From Neospora caninum Liverpool (Eukaryota; Apicomplexa; Conoidasida; Eucoccidiorida; Sarcocystidae), in the NCBI RefSeq assembly GCF_000208865.1, contig NC_018393.1, positions 1,054,001-1,118,000 of the forward strand: a stretch of 64,000 nucleotides of DNA, given 5' to 3'. Positions 21,804-32,172 of this stretch are shown here, piece after piece (the first letter of the stretch is position 1; every line of letters starts with the position of its first letter). The notes under the pieces are model-generated. The model saw only the letters and a list, made by a program, of their open reading frames with translations, searched no databases and was not told the origin of the DNA. The position numbers and the translations under genes are program-made.

Positions 21804-24800
21804 GGTGTTCGGAAGGTTCCGTCTTTCGAGGCGTCCGTGGAGGCTCTAGAAACCTTGGCGCCGCGGTCTTGCTTCCTTCGACTCTTTACCGCGTGTGCCT
21901 TGAGAGATGCCCCCCTTGAAAGAATGGACAGGGAACGTGCAGCGGTCGGTACCGGATGTTTTTTCCCGGTTCTTCCAGTCGGTCCGCCTCGAGCAGTTGC
22001 GTTCGAGCGGTGAGCACCGTGTGAGAACGTAGCCGATGGGCTCGTGCCTCACCCACTTTTTCGTCGCTCACACCCTATGGATGCAGAAATCTGGAGAACC
22101 GGAATTCGAAATTTAATGCCTTTTTCAGGCATTCTTTTTTCTTTTAACAGCCGAAATCATGTCACATGCTGAGCGCAAAGCCCTCACGCATGGCCTTGTT
22201 TTTGTTTTCTTGTTGCGTTAGAAATTTCGTAGCCAAGGCGAAAATTGCCTGTCTGCATATACTTTTTTTTTAGGGCTGATGGGCCCGGTGCATGGTCATT
22301 GAATGCTTCTGAGGTACCCGATGTTTCACGGTTTTGCGTCTCGCGGTGCGTTTCCATCCCGAGCCTTCTCTTACGAAGGAAATAATACCATCGACGTATT
22401 AGCCCTCGGTACCGCGAGATGCATGCACACTGGCTTCTTTGCGGCTGAAAAACCAGCTGCAGTGTGGAGAGGAGTGACTTACTGGTCCCCCCCCCTTGCC
22501 AGCGATGCTTTTATGCTAGTGAACGTGCGCGGAGTTTCCTGCCATTTCGTGTTCGCAGAGTCGCTCGCCGCCAGACGCGCGCCTGAGTTTTTTTTTTTTT
22601 TGGTTTGGTCTTTCTGACGTTCAGCACCAATTCAGAAGGCGCATGTGCCTTTCGGGATAGGCTCTTCGCGCGTCACACATACAGTCGTATGTTCGTATGA
22701 CCCCATCGCGTGTGCATTGTACCTATCCGTTGTGTTCGAGGATGAGTCTTGTCACCTGTGGGTTTCGCACGGGAAAATGCCCGTGAACCCTTTTTGGGAA
22801 CCCAGGGAGACAAGCTAACGACAAATACATTGACAAAGTCATGGTCGGTCGTGGCCCTCAACGCGTCAGTTCTATTTCCAAATCTACGGAACGATTCTGC
22901 TGTCCATGAGGAACCGATCTTCACGGATCCTCCCTGCCACTCCCCTCCAGCGACATTTCGGTGTGCAAATCTGCCGGCACGCGTTCACATAGTACATACA
23001 GCTGAGAATATATAGAATATATATATATATATATATTTGTGTATATTTGTGTATATTTGTATATATATATATATTTGTATGTAGATGCACTTGCACGTGC
23101 ACGCGGAACGAAACAGTTGTCTTTTGCACCTAGGCGTCTCCTGCTTCGCTAGTACTGTTGCTGAGATAGAAAGTGGCTACGGCGTGGCTTTAGGCATGTA
23201 ATCGTAATCTATGTTATTGTAGTCAAATGGGCGACTCCTCTGCCCTCGAGCGTTCCTGAAGAACTGGCGCCACCAATGGGGGAATCTCCACCTGGGCGGC
23301 GCGTGTAGGGACTCTTGCTCCTCACTGCGCCGCGACTAGGCAACGGGTTTTTTGCTCCTTTCGCCGAATGCTACTCAGGAAAACTTTACTTCCTGCATCC
23401 ACCCATTGGCCGGCCTCGGCGGTCCTCGGGAACTTCTGCTGCCGTGTCCCCGTTTCGAAGCCATCGTGGGATTCCCCCGATTGCTCAAGCAGTTTTTACG
23501 AAGCCACCAATGGTTCGGGTTTTTTGCGTATGCGAGTGCAACGTAGAGGCATGCAGCCAGGGCGCTGCCCACCGAATCACACCGAACTGATTTTGCTCGA
23601 AGAAAGCAGGAAAGCCTATCCTCTCGCAATGGTTCACGAGCAGCTTCTCACAGAACTCCGGAGCTGACCCTTCAGGACATACACTGGAGTGTTGAATGCA
23701 GTCGATGCCACGTCTCTCCTTCAGCTTCTCCCGGTCTTTCTCGGTAGAGATTTAGGTTCTGAAGTCGCCGTTTCTGCACACCTCAGACCGTTAAACAGTG
23801 GCGTCCTCGGCGCAAAACGTTACCCGCAACTTTGCTTGTCAAGTGCTCGGTATTCGTGGCTGCAGAACTTTGCCGCTTCGACACGTACCACCCAGCGATC
23901 TTTCCGGAGACCGTCGGCCTGTGTGGAAAATACAAACGGTGGCTTGTGGTTCTGCTCTATGTTCCCCCATCTACATGGCGACTGATGGACGAGTAACCTT
24001 TCCCAGGCGCCAACCTGTTATATGCCACGTCTTCGACGACGGCAGAACTTGCGCAGTGCGCAGAACCGTTTTACCTACACGTTCATCTGCATGCATGATG
24101 CAAATATTCGTACAGCCCGGAACCTCCATCGCTGCCGAAGTTGGGGGGACTCGTGTCTTGCGAGTGTGCGCTGTCTGTCGCAGATACAGGGTTCTGCTAC
24201 GACGAGGTCATGGGACAGCTTTTTCCCTTGTCCTTCAGCGCCAAACAGATCCTCAGTCCACTCGAAAGAGGAGTGTTCACGTCCCGGGAAATCAGGAAAA
24301 AACTGAACCTAGAGCCGTCGGCATGCCACTCGCGGCGTCTCGCGGATTGCAGGCCCATGGCATGCAGCCTCACCGCAGCTGGTTTCTTGTCTCCGAGCAC
24401 ACTACTCTGGCGAAGAAACACTAGAGCAGTTTTCTGGACTCCACCCTCCTTCGACCGGTCCGCACGCCTTTTGCCTTCCTGAAGGTTTCAGTTCCGCCGT
24501 GCTCCTTGCCTAATTCGCTTCACTTCCATTTCAACAAGGAGCATGAGATCCTCCGGCATGCGCAAATTCTTGCTGCCCCCCCACTGGACGTACAGCGGAA
24601 GGCGCTGGACTTGCAAAGAAATGGCGTCTTTCTTCCCCATTTTCTTTCCAGGTTAAACGCCCGCTCTCATCTTCGAAAACCCTTACTTTTACGGCGCTGC
24701 ATGCTCCCCTCACTCTCCCCGCCCTCGCTCTCTGTCCAGTCCTCTGCGCTGCGCGGCTGGGAGACGAGAAGGCTCGCGGTACTTCCCTCGCGGCGCTCGA

Positions 24801-25533
24801 GGAGAAAGCGTGTGCCCGAAAGCCCGAAGTGGAAAAAAGGCGGCCCACTCACTTCAAGTCGCCGCCTTCAGGTGTTTTTTCGAGGAAAACTGGAAGGAAA
24901 GACATCGTGCAGTCACCGCAGGACTGCCTTTCCAATTGCAGCTGCTCCGAGACTCTGTTTTTCTCGGGCGATCGCGCCGGCGAGTTTTTGACGGGCACTA
25001 CACTAGCCAGAAAAAAGCCAAAGGAAACCCGGGAGAAGACATCCACCCGAGAAGAGACACTTTGCTGTACTTGCAGCGTGCCCCATGCCTCAATCAACGG
25101 AAACACCGGAAAGACGGAAAGAGGCCGTTCCTCTCGTGTGTTCTTGCCCCTGAGGTGGCCACACAAGGAAGCGGTGTGAGAAGACCCGATAAGCGGGTGA
25201 CAAGGAGGCTATTCGCTGTCTGAAAACAGAGGCAGGGCGCCGCTGTCTTGAAAGCACTAAGGTGGGGTTGTCTCCTCGGGAACCACACACGAGAGACGCC
25301 GCGCTCGGCACTTTTCCTTCCCTGCCTCTACGCCCCAGCTCTGTTCCCGACTTGTCTTCGCGCCGATCCTTTCCGGGGAAGGGAGGCGAAGAAGGGGAGG
25401 AGAGACTCGCGCTTCGTCCTTTTTAGGAGCGTGCTTCCGCCGTCGTGTCACGCCTTCTCCAGGATGAGGGAGGCCATACACCCGCCGATCAAGGCACTTT
25501 GTCGTCTCACTTTCCGTTTTTCCGGTAAAGAGA
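21804..25533. other. Gene-poor interval, fragmentary open frames
   Basis: No complete gene was found. It contains a TA-rich microsatellite at 23006-23082. Open frames at 22321-22614, 23798-24421 and 24141-24481 (all +) are moderately coding-like and Cys-containing, but overlap one another in different frames and lack clear starts. The right part, from about 25000, should include the promoter and 5' UTR of the gene starting at 25534. Confidence 0.4.
23006..23082. repeat. TA-rich microsatellite
   Basis: Runs of (AT)n interrupted by repeated TTTGTGTAT units; intergenic. Confidence 0.85.
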
Positions 25534-28500
25534 ATGAACCCGTCGCGGAGCCCCGAGACAGGGGGCTGTCTCTGTAAGCAGCTGTCTCAGACACAGGCAA
25601 CTCGGCAGGCTGCGCAGGAGAACAGCGCCGGTGTTTCTCTTCCACGCGTGTTGGGACGCGACGGCGAAAAGAAACTCCGAAAAAAGCAGTTCCGTGCGAC
25701 GCGCGGGCGTGAGTTCCGTCGAACTTCTTCTTCGCTAACCGCGTTTACCCCTCGGCTCACTTTGGTCCTTCGCGCCTTCTGGTTCGTCGCCTGCGGTCTT
25801 CTGCCGTCTGCAGCTCTGCTGTCTTCAGCAGCCAGAGTATGCACCCTAGACCGCTGTCGCTTTTCTCCGCTTGGCCGCCTCGACGATCGCATGTTCTCGT
25901 CTCGTTTCCCCGTCTATCAAGTGCCCGCGAGCCTTCAGTTTCCCGGCTTCTCTGTGGCTTCGCCTGTTCCTAAAGGCCGCACCGTACTGACTCCAGGCCG
26001 TCTACTTGGAAAGCGAAGCTGCGAGGCAGTTGCCTCGTCGGTGTTAGCGCCGAGGCGCCGCGAGGCCTCCGTCCGAAACCCAGAACCCGACTCAGTCGAA
26101 AGGAGACAATCGAAGGCGGGGGGCGGTTTTTTTGTGAAACGGAGAGCGTTTCGCTCTTTTCTGAATAGTCTTTCTCGGCAAACGTCTTTCGGATCTCTCA
26201 CTTGGCCGGCTTGTGAGAGGTGGACGACGACAGGAGCCGCGAGGCTCCGGCCACCCCCTCGCCCTTTTTTTTCCTCGCCTTGTTCCTCTCCGGCTGCTTT
26301 CCTTCCCGCTGGGCTTCCGTCTCCGTCGAACAGCGCACTGGCGCCTGGCCATCTTTCTTCGTTTTCTCCGCTTCTGCGCCCAGCCGCTTCTCGCCGATTT
26401 CCCCTCCCACGCTCCCAGGCGTTCTCCTTCCCCACTCCTTCGCCGTTCAGCGCGCGAAAGCGTGGAGGAGCTACCCGCTGCGGCGCATCAGAGCGAGAGG
26501 AAGACCCAGAAGAGAAGGGAACAGGGCGCGAGAACCTACAGGAGGCAGAGAGGCTGAGACAATCGGGAGAGTACTTCTTCTCTCTTCTCTGCATCTTTGG
26601 CCGACTGGCCGAACATGCAGGACTCCACAGTTGGGGGCTCGCCGCGAATCCGCGTCTCGAGTATCGCCATCTGCATCCTTCTCCGTCGCTCTCTCTCCTC
26701 TCCCCTGCCGCCCCGCAACAGAGTCAACACTCTCCTTCCTCTCCTTCCGACGCGTTTGCGGCGTATCTGGAGAGGCTCTGTCGGCTCGGCCAAGAGGGTC
26801 CAGGCAGTCACCATCGTCAGCTCACGGCAGACGCGGCTCGGTTTCTTCGCGACTCCTTGCCGTCAAGAGGAGACAGCCGCGAAGGCGGAATCGCCCAGCA
26901 GAAGGCGGGAGCGAGCGACAGGGAGACAGACCGAGAGGGCCCGCGAGACGCCGACCACGGGCCCGAAGACGGACGCGGACGCGAGAAGGCGAACCCACAA
27001 CGAAGCGAAACGCGAGCAACGCGCGAGGACGCGAACGGGCGAGAGCGCAGCGGCGAAGAGAGACAGGGGAACGGCGAGGGAGGCGCCGCCGAGAAAGGCC
27101 ATTTCTACGTCCGGGGCCCGTGGTACAGACTCCTCAAGCTGAAGCTTCTTCTCGTTGGCTTCTTGAGATATCGCCTAAAGTACGGACAGCCGCTCGCGGC
27201 CTTGGCGGCGGCTGGCCTCGTTCGGCCCCGCAGAGGAGGCCAAGGGACCCGCCGAAACGAAGCGGAAGACTGGCTGCTGTCTCCTTTGTCTCCTCTTGCC
27301 CCTCTGTCTCCTCTTGGCGCGTCTCCACAGTCGCTCTCCTCTTCGGGTCCCCCGACAGCGCGCTCCTTCCAGTCTTCTGTGGCTGCGTCCGGTGCGGTTC
27401 GGGGCGAGGCGCCTGGCGCCTCCACCGGAGAAGAGATCCAGCGCACAGGCCACGCCTCGGACTGGGCCTTTCCGCAGGGCGTCCCAGAGAAGGTCAGGCA
27501 TGCAATTTTCACGGAGGATGCTCTCCGCGACAGTCTGCCGTGGGACTGGATTCATCCGAGCGTTGTGCGCGCCGCCGGTGAAATTGTCTGCGCAGGCTCT
27601 GAGCGGCTGCGAGGCGCCGAGATGCTTCTCCTGCTCCTCGCGAAGACCTGTGCACCTTGTGGAGAACCGAACCCAGAGCGAAGAGAAGAGCGAGAAACGC
27701 CTGACGCCTCGCCTTCCTCAGTTTACCGGGCTTCCGCTTCGCCTTCTGCGACGGCTCCTGATTCTGCGACGGCTCCTGATCGAGTGTTGAGGGTGTCCCG
27801 TGGAGTCTCTGTCCCCGAGTCGTCTTCCGTGTCTTCCTCGGTCGCATCGTCTCGCTCGCGGGTTTCTCTCCGGAGTTGTGGATCCTCTGCGCCTCCGCGG
27901 TTCCCCGAGCCTCTGTCGCCGCCGCAGGGGAAGAAAGACCGGGAAAGGCAGAAGGAAGAATTACAGCTGCTCCAGCGTCTGCAGCAACTGCGGCTGTCGT
28001 CTCGCGACTTCGCCGTCTTGTTGCCGCACCTCCCTTTCCAGTTTCCGTTTGAGGTGTTTGAGGAGAAAGCGACGGAAGTCGAAATGAAGAATTTCTGCTT
28101 CAACCTCTTTCGCAAGCGCCTGCTGCGCGCTGAGGCCCAGCACGCGCGGACCTCCGCCACGTCCCAGTCAGACTGCGAGCGACGCGCTGCAGCGCCTGCA
28201 GAAGACACGAAACGCGAGCGCGAAGACGCCGCGGAGCGCGAGAGGAGCGAGGACGCTTCGAGGGGAGGCAACGGGACGGAGAGAGCGGAGTCGCCGGTGC
28301 CGCCTCCGCAGCGCACGCAGAGACCCAGCGAAGACGAGCAGGCCGTGCCGCCACTGAGAGACTTCGGCAGTGCGCGGGGGGGAGAGGAGAGCAGAGAAGA
28401 CGAGACAGGAAAGGCAAGACAGAGAGCCCGCGGAACGCCTGGGTCCGCGCGTGGCTCGGAAACGAAAGAAGCCGTGGACGGAGAAAGGTTGCAGCGACGT

Positions 28501-29505
28501 CACTCGCTTTTAGGTCCTCTTCCACTCTTCAGGCTCTTCGTTCAGTTACTGCGGCATTCCGCGGCTTCTCTGTCGCTTGCATCTCATCTGCCTGCTTCGC
28601 CTTCTTCTCCTTCGATGCGTTCCGAGGCAGACCGAGCCGCAGCTGAGGCTCCATCAGGCGGTGATGCTTTTTCGCGGTTGTGTTACGCGCGCGTCGTCGA
28701 CTTCCTGATGGACCAAGAAGTCAGGCGAAGGGCCAACTGGCAAGACGCGTGGGTTGCGCTTCTCAACGCCGCTGTTCAGCATTTCCCGCTGTCCTCTCCG
28801 CCGGCGCGCCTGGCCATTCAAGACACCTTTCAGTGGCTGCAGGGGCGTGTGCGCGGCAGCCACGACCCGCCGGCGTCGGTTTTCCTCTCTGCGTCTGGCC
28901 GCCCTGCAGTCGCCGCCCCCGCCCCTGCTCCCGCTGGAGGCTCCGAGGAACCCGGCGTCTGCACGTACCTTTTTGGCCGCGCAGGCGTCGCCGCTTTGAG
29001 CGCGCCTGAGACTGGAACGCGAGCCAGCAGTGCGTTCGCCCGCCAGACAGAAGAAACGCACGACGAAGCGCGCGGCGGCGAGGAAGAGCTCGACGGAGAG
29101 ACAGGGGAACGCGGAGGAAAGGCTGGAGAGGAAGGTGGAGAGAAAAACGCCGGCCCCGGCGGGACGTGGAATGCCGAAGGACGAGAAGCAGAAGCACGGA
29201 GAGACACGTCCTCGGGGGGGGGAGCAGACGAGAAGGCGCAGAAGAGAAGCTGCCAAAAACTTGAGATGCCAGGTGAAGCGGAGGAGGCAGAGAGAGGAAC
29301 GTCGGAGGCATCGGCCACGCGGGAAAAAGGAAGGCCCAGAGCGTCGGAGAGAGAAGCCGGAGTCACCTTCAGTTCCATTCGGGCCACGATATTCGACGCC
29401 GTCGAGGGCGAAGAAGAACAGTCTCTGCTGTGGCGCGAGTTCCTCAGCAGCGTGAGAAGGGCGAGGAAACGGAGGGAAGCAGCGGAAGAGGGCGAAGGCG
29501 ACTAG
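25534..29505 (+). CDS. Large coccidian hypothetical protein, possibly organellar
   Basis: A single frame of 1323 residues from ATG 25534 to TAG 29503-29505. I recognise no named domain. Conserved-looking, low-insert blocks occur at about residues 523-560 (GPWYRLLKLKLLLVGFLRYRLKYG), 650-710 (a helical block with SLPWDWIHPSVV and EMLLLLLAKTC), 805-870 (LQLLQRLQQLRLSSRDF, then FPFEVFEEK and NFCFNLFRK) and 990-1110 (FSRLCYARVVDFLMDQEV, then DTFQWLQGRV). The rest is Arg/Glu/Ser-rich filler. A later in-frame ATG at 25891 starts a basic, acid-poor segment (MFSSRFPVYQVP) that would suit a mitochondrial presequence, so the true start may be there, giving 1204 residues. The helical core could be an organellar scaffold or RNA-binding protein, but that is a guess. 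A hydrophobic stretch near residue 85 exists only if the first ATG is used. Confidence 0.65.
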   Translation: MNPSRSPETGGCLCKQLSQTQATRQAAQENSAGVSLPRVLGRDGEKKLRKKQFRATRGREFRRTSSSLTAFTPRLTLVLRAFWFVACGLLPSAALLSSAARVCTLDRCRFSPLGRLDDRMFSSRFPVYQVPASLQFPGFSVASPVPKGRTVLTPGRLLGKRSCEAVASSVLAPRRREASVRNPEPDSVERRQSKAGGGFFVKRRAFRSFLNSLSRQTSFGSLTWPACERWTTTGAARLRPPPRPFFSSPCSSPAAFLPAGLPSPSNSALAPGHLSSFSPLLRPAASRRFPLPRSQAFSFPTPSPFSARKRGGATRCGASEREEDPEEKGTGRENLQEAERLRQSGEYFFSLLCIFGRLAEHAGLHSWGLAANPRLEYRHLHPSPSLSLLSPAAPQQSQHSPSSPSDAFAAYLERLCRLGQEGPGSHHRQLTADAARFLRDSLPSRGDSREGGIAQQKAGASDRETDREGPRDADHGPEDGRGREKANPQRSETRATREDANGRERSGEERQGNGEGGAAEKGHFYVRGPWYRLLKLKLLLVGFLRYRLKYGQPLAALAAAGLVRPRRGGQGTRRNEAEDWLLSPLSPLAPLSPLGASPQSLSSSGPPTARSFQSSVAASGAVRGEAPGASTGEEIQRTGHASDWAFPQGVPEKVRHAIFTEDALRDSLPWDWIHPSVVRAAGEIVCAGSERLRGAEMLLLLLAKTCAPCGEPNPERREERETPDASPSSVYRASASPSATAPDSATAPDRVLRVSRGVSVPESSSVSSSVASSRSRVSLRSCGSSAPPRFPEPLSPPQGKKDRERQKEELQLLQRLQQLRLSSRDFAVLLPHLPFQFPFEVFEEKATEVEMKNFCFNLFRKRLLRAEAQHARTSATSQSDCERRAAAPAEDTKREREDAAERERSEDASRGGNGTERAESPVPPPQRTQRPSEDEQAVPPLRDFGSARGGEESREDETGKARQRARGTPGSARGSETKEAVDGERLQRRHSLLGPLPLFRLFVQLLRHSAASLSLASHLPASPSSPSMRSEADRAAAEAPSGGDAFSRLCYARVVDFLMDQEVRRRANWQDAWVALLNAAVQHFPLSSPPARLAIQDTFQWLQGRVRGSHDPPASVFLSASGRPAVAAPAPAPAGGSEEPGVCTYLFGRAGVAALSAPETGTRASSAFARQTEETHDEARGGEEELDGETGERGGKAGEEGGEKNAGPGGTWNAEGREAEARRDTSSGGGADEKAQKRSCQKLEMPGEAEEAERGTSEASATREKGRPRASEREAGVTFSSIRATIFDAVEGEEEQSLLWREFLSSVRRARKRREAAEEGEGD

Positions 29506-30229
29506 AGAGCAGAGGACAGGGACAGACGCCCCTCGGCAGGTGTCCATACACCGTGTCTACGTCAGCAGTTCCGCCGCTGTCTCGGCGTTCGGGCAGTGCG
29601 CGCAACGCTGTTGCCTAAACTGAAAGAAGCAAGAAACTTGAGCTGGCCGACCAAAACGCGCGGAGGCTCTTCGAAAGACAGGATGGCCAGCGACAGTGAA
29701 CCTTCCCTCTAGCGCGTGTGCTGTCTCGGGGTTCGCTGCGTGCATGTTAACCAGGGGAAGGAGAAAGTGGTTGGGAGGGGAGAACGGAGGAGAGAAAACG
29801 GCAAGTGTACTGCGGGGGCGGCAAACGCGTTGCTAGTGCTTGCTTGTGTGCGTGCCTCTCCCTCTTCTTTCTTCGCGCCTCCCACCTCGCGGTGACCTTT
29901 TGTCTCCTTTCCTTCCTTTTGTGTCTTCGCTCTCGTTCCGTGCCCAAACCACAACTCAAAGGAACTCTGTTGTCTGCATCTCATAACTGAAGTCGTATTC
30001 AGTATCCTAGGTACGCTATAGCGTCTCTGCTTATGCGACTTGAGTTGCTACACACCTTAATTCGGGTAATGCATTGATATCGTTATCGTACCAGCACTCA
30101 GCGAGTTACTGAGAGACACTCACGAGCCTAAAACCATTACTTTGTAATCTCAGTGGTTTGCGATAGAACCGCAACACAGGGATGTTTACACAGTTCACCC
30201 TTGTAAGATTTAACCCATTTCGTGATAGG

Positions 30230-30231
<2 letters not shown>

Positions 30232-30272
<41 letters not shown>
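30232..30272. repeat. (AT)n microsatellite
   Basis: About 20 uninterrupted AT units between the orphan gene and the DUF155 gene. Confidence 0.95.
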
Positions 30273-31679
30273 GGACCACCCGATCCAAAACCGTTATGCG
30301 GGTGTCCCGACTCGCATGCAGAGACAAGTTCCTAGTGCTCTCGGCAAATGCTGGATTCGGTGTTTCGGGCCCTAGGGCGAGTTCCCACGGCAACGGATCC
30401 TCGGCTGCAGCGAAATTCTTGGCCAAAGTTCCGCCTCGTTAGAGGGGAAAGTGCGTGCTTTTTCGTGTGAGAGTGTGAGAGCGTCAGTGCAGGCAGCCGC
30501 TCGAGGGAAGAGAACTGGGCCGGGACCGGAAGTCCAAGCGTGCTGGCTGTGCGGCAGCGGTTAAACTGGATATTCCGGTGTAACTCAAAAGCATCTCTGC
30601 GGGGCTCGGAGACCGAACACGAGAAAATCCTACAATCTTGCTCGAGACGCGACGTGCGCGATGTCCAAGGATCGACAGGCTGGTCTCGAGTAGGCGCCGT
30701 CGCACAACGAGCGGAGAGGAACTTGTCGAACTAGGCCCAGGCGGGGAAAAGAGGTTCACCAGACGGAATATAAACCTAAACAGACGGAGAAAAAGTGTGC
30801 GCGGAACCTAGAAACCCCAAGCAAAACCCCTTTTGTCGCCGCAGATACAGAGAAAGGAAAAGGAGAAACCTCCGCATGAGTGGCCGCACAGTTTTTGTAA
30901 CGCGGAACATACCTGTACACAAATATCCTCGATATCTGTATGAATTTAGATGCAGATCTGTATAAATCTGCGTAAGGATATATTTACAGATAAAAACTGT
31001 GAAGATGAGGGTGCATCCTTCAGGCTCTAAGACAGTCGATGTGTGTTCCTTCTTTCGTCAATGGAGTCTGAGGACTGAGTTTTCTTCTCCAGAACTACGG
31101 AAAAATCAATCTTTCAGTTCTGGGACCGCCGGCGGTCGAGAGACCTGGCCGTGCGCCGTTCTCGCCGCGGTCGCGGAGTTGCGCGCGACAGCATCTTTGC
31201 TTTTCGAGCGGCGCGTTTTCTCGCAGCTTGCTCAACGGTATCTTCCACGCTGGGCTTTTCTTCTCGACCTTTCCATGAACAAGAAAAGGAAACGATTTCT
31301 TCGTGCGGAACATTTGCTTCTACGCGCGCCTCTCTGTTTTTTCCTTTCCTTCTCTCTCGGCACCCAAACGCGTATTTCCCCCGGCTGCCTCTGTGTGCAT
31401 GTTTTTCGCGCGCTGTCTCCTCGTCGCCGCGGAGGCTGCGCGTTCTTTTCTTGTCTCCGGGTGGGCTTTTCTCGCACGCTTCTCTCTTCTCTCTCTTCTT
31501 CCGCTTCTCTGAACATCCTCCGCTCTCTCCTCTTGACGCCCTCGACCCTGGCTCACCCGCTCCCCGCACGAGCCCGCAAACAGCGTTCCAGGCAGCTGCG
31601 CGCGTCCCTCCGCCAGCCCCGCGTCGGCGCGGACGCATCTCCACCTTCGATCGCCGCTCCTCCTTCAGCGGCTTTTCTT

Positions 31680-31740
31680 CCCCTCCGTCTTCTTCCCCTC
31701 CGTCTTCTTCCCCTCCGTCTTCTTCCCCTTCGTCTTCCTC
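31680..31740 (+). repeat. 15-bp pyrimidine repeat
   Basis: About four copies of the 15-bp unit TCTTCTTCCCCTCCG in the putative 5' leader of the DUF155 gene. Confidence 0.85.
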
Positions 31741-32172
31741 TTCTGGAGGAAATTCGCGACTCGCGTGCGGGCCGGAGAGCCTCGTCGTCTCTTTGCCTCC
31801 TTCCTCCTCTTGCTTTTCGCCTCCGGCTGGTTCGTCTTCGAGTCCGCGCCAGCTCTGCGAGAGCGCCGACAAAGCCAAGCTGGTCGAACCGAACATCCCC
31901 CGCGAGAGAACGCTTCCAGGCGACGCGGGCTTTGACGGACACCCGAGAGCGCCCGTGCTGCGCCCCCAGGCGAGAAGCAGAGAGCGTGAATAGAGGCCTT
32001 CGTTTCCGGTGAAACGACGCAAAAAAAGGGAAGCGACCTATCCCTCTCTTCTCGCTTGCCCCGTGCCCAGAGACGCCACTTTCCGTCGCGCCTGTGTCGC
32101 CTCTCAGGACAGGTACACCTCCCGCGGGTTGCCTGCGCTCTGTCCCGACCTCCTTCGCCCCGACACAGCTCC

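Larger units (their letters stand above)
29506..32172. other. Intergenic region upstream of the DUF155 gene
   Basis: It holds the 3' flank of the orphan gene, a (TA)n microsatellite (30232-30272), and a C/T-rich segment (31400-31850) with a 15-bp repeat, probably the 5' UTR and promoter zone of the DUF155 gene. Long open frames on both strands at 31100-32000 are composition artefacts of the pyrimidine/purine bias. 29990-30230 is more balanced in composition than its surroundings; I see no gene in it. Confidence 0.5.

Noticed and set aside
31114..32022. Long reverse-strand open frame rich in Glu/Gly/Arg opposite the DUF155 leader
   Set aside because: It is the complement of a C/T-rich repeat tract; no domain, no splice logic, and the opposite strand is equally open.
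32056..32172. Upstream extension of the DUF155 protein
   Set aside because: The only upstream initiator in frame is TTG; the first ATG is at 32173.
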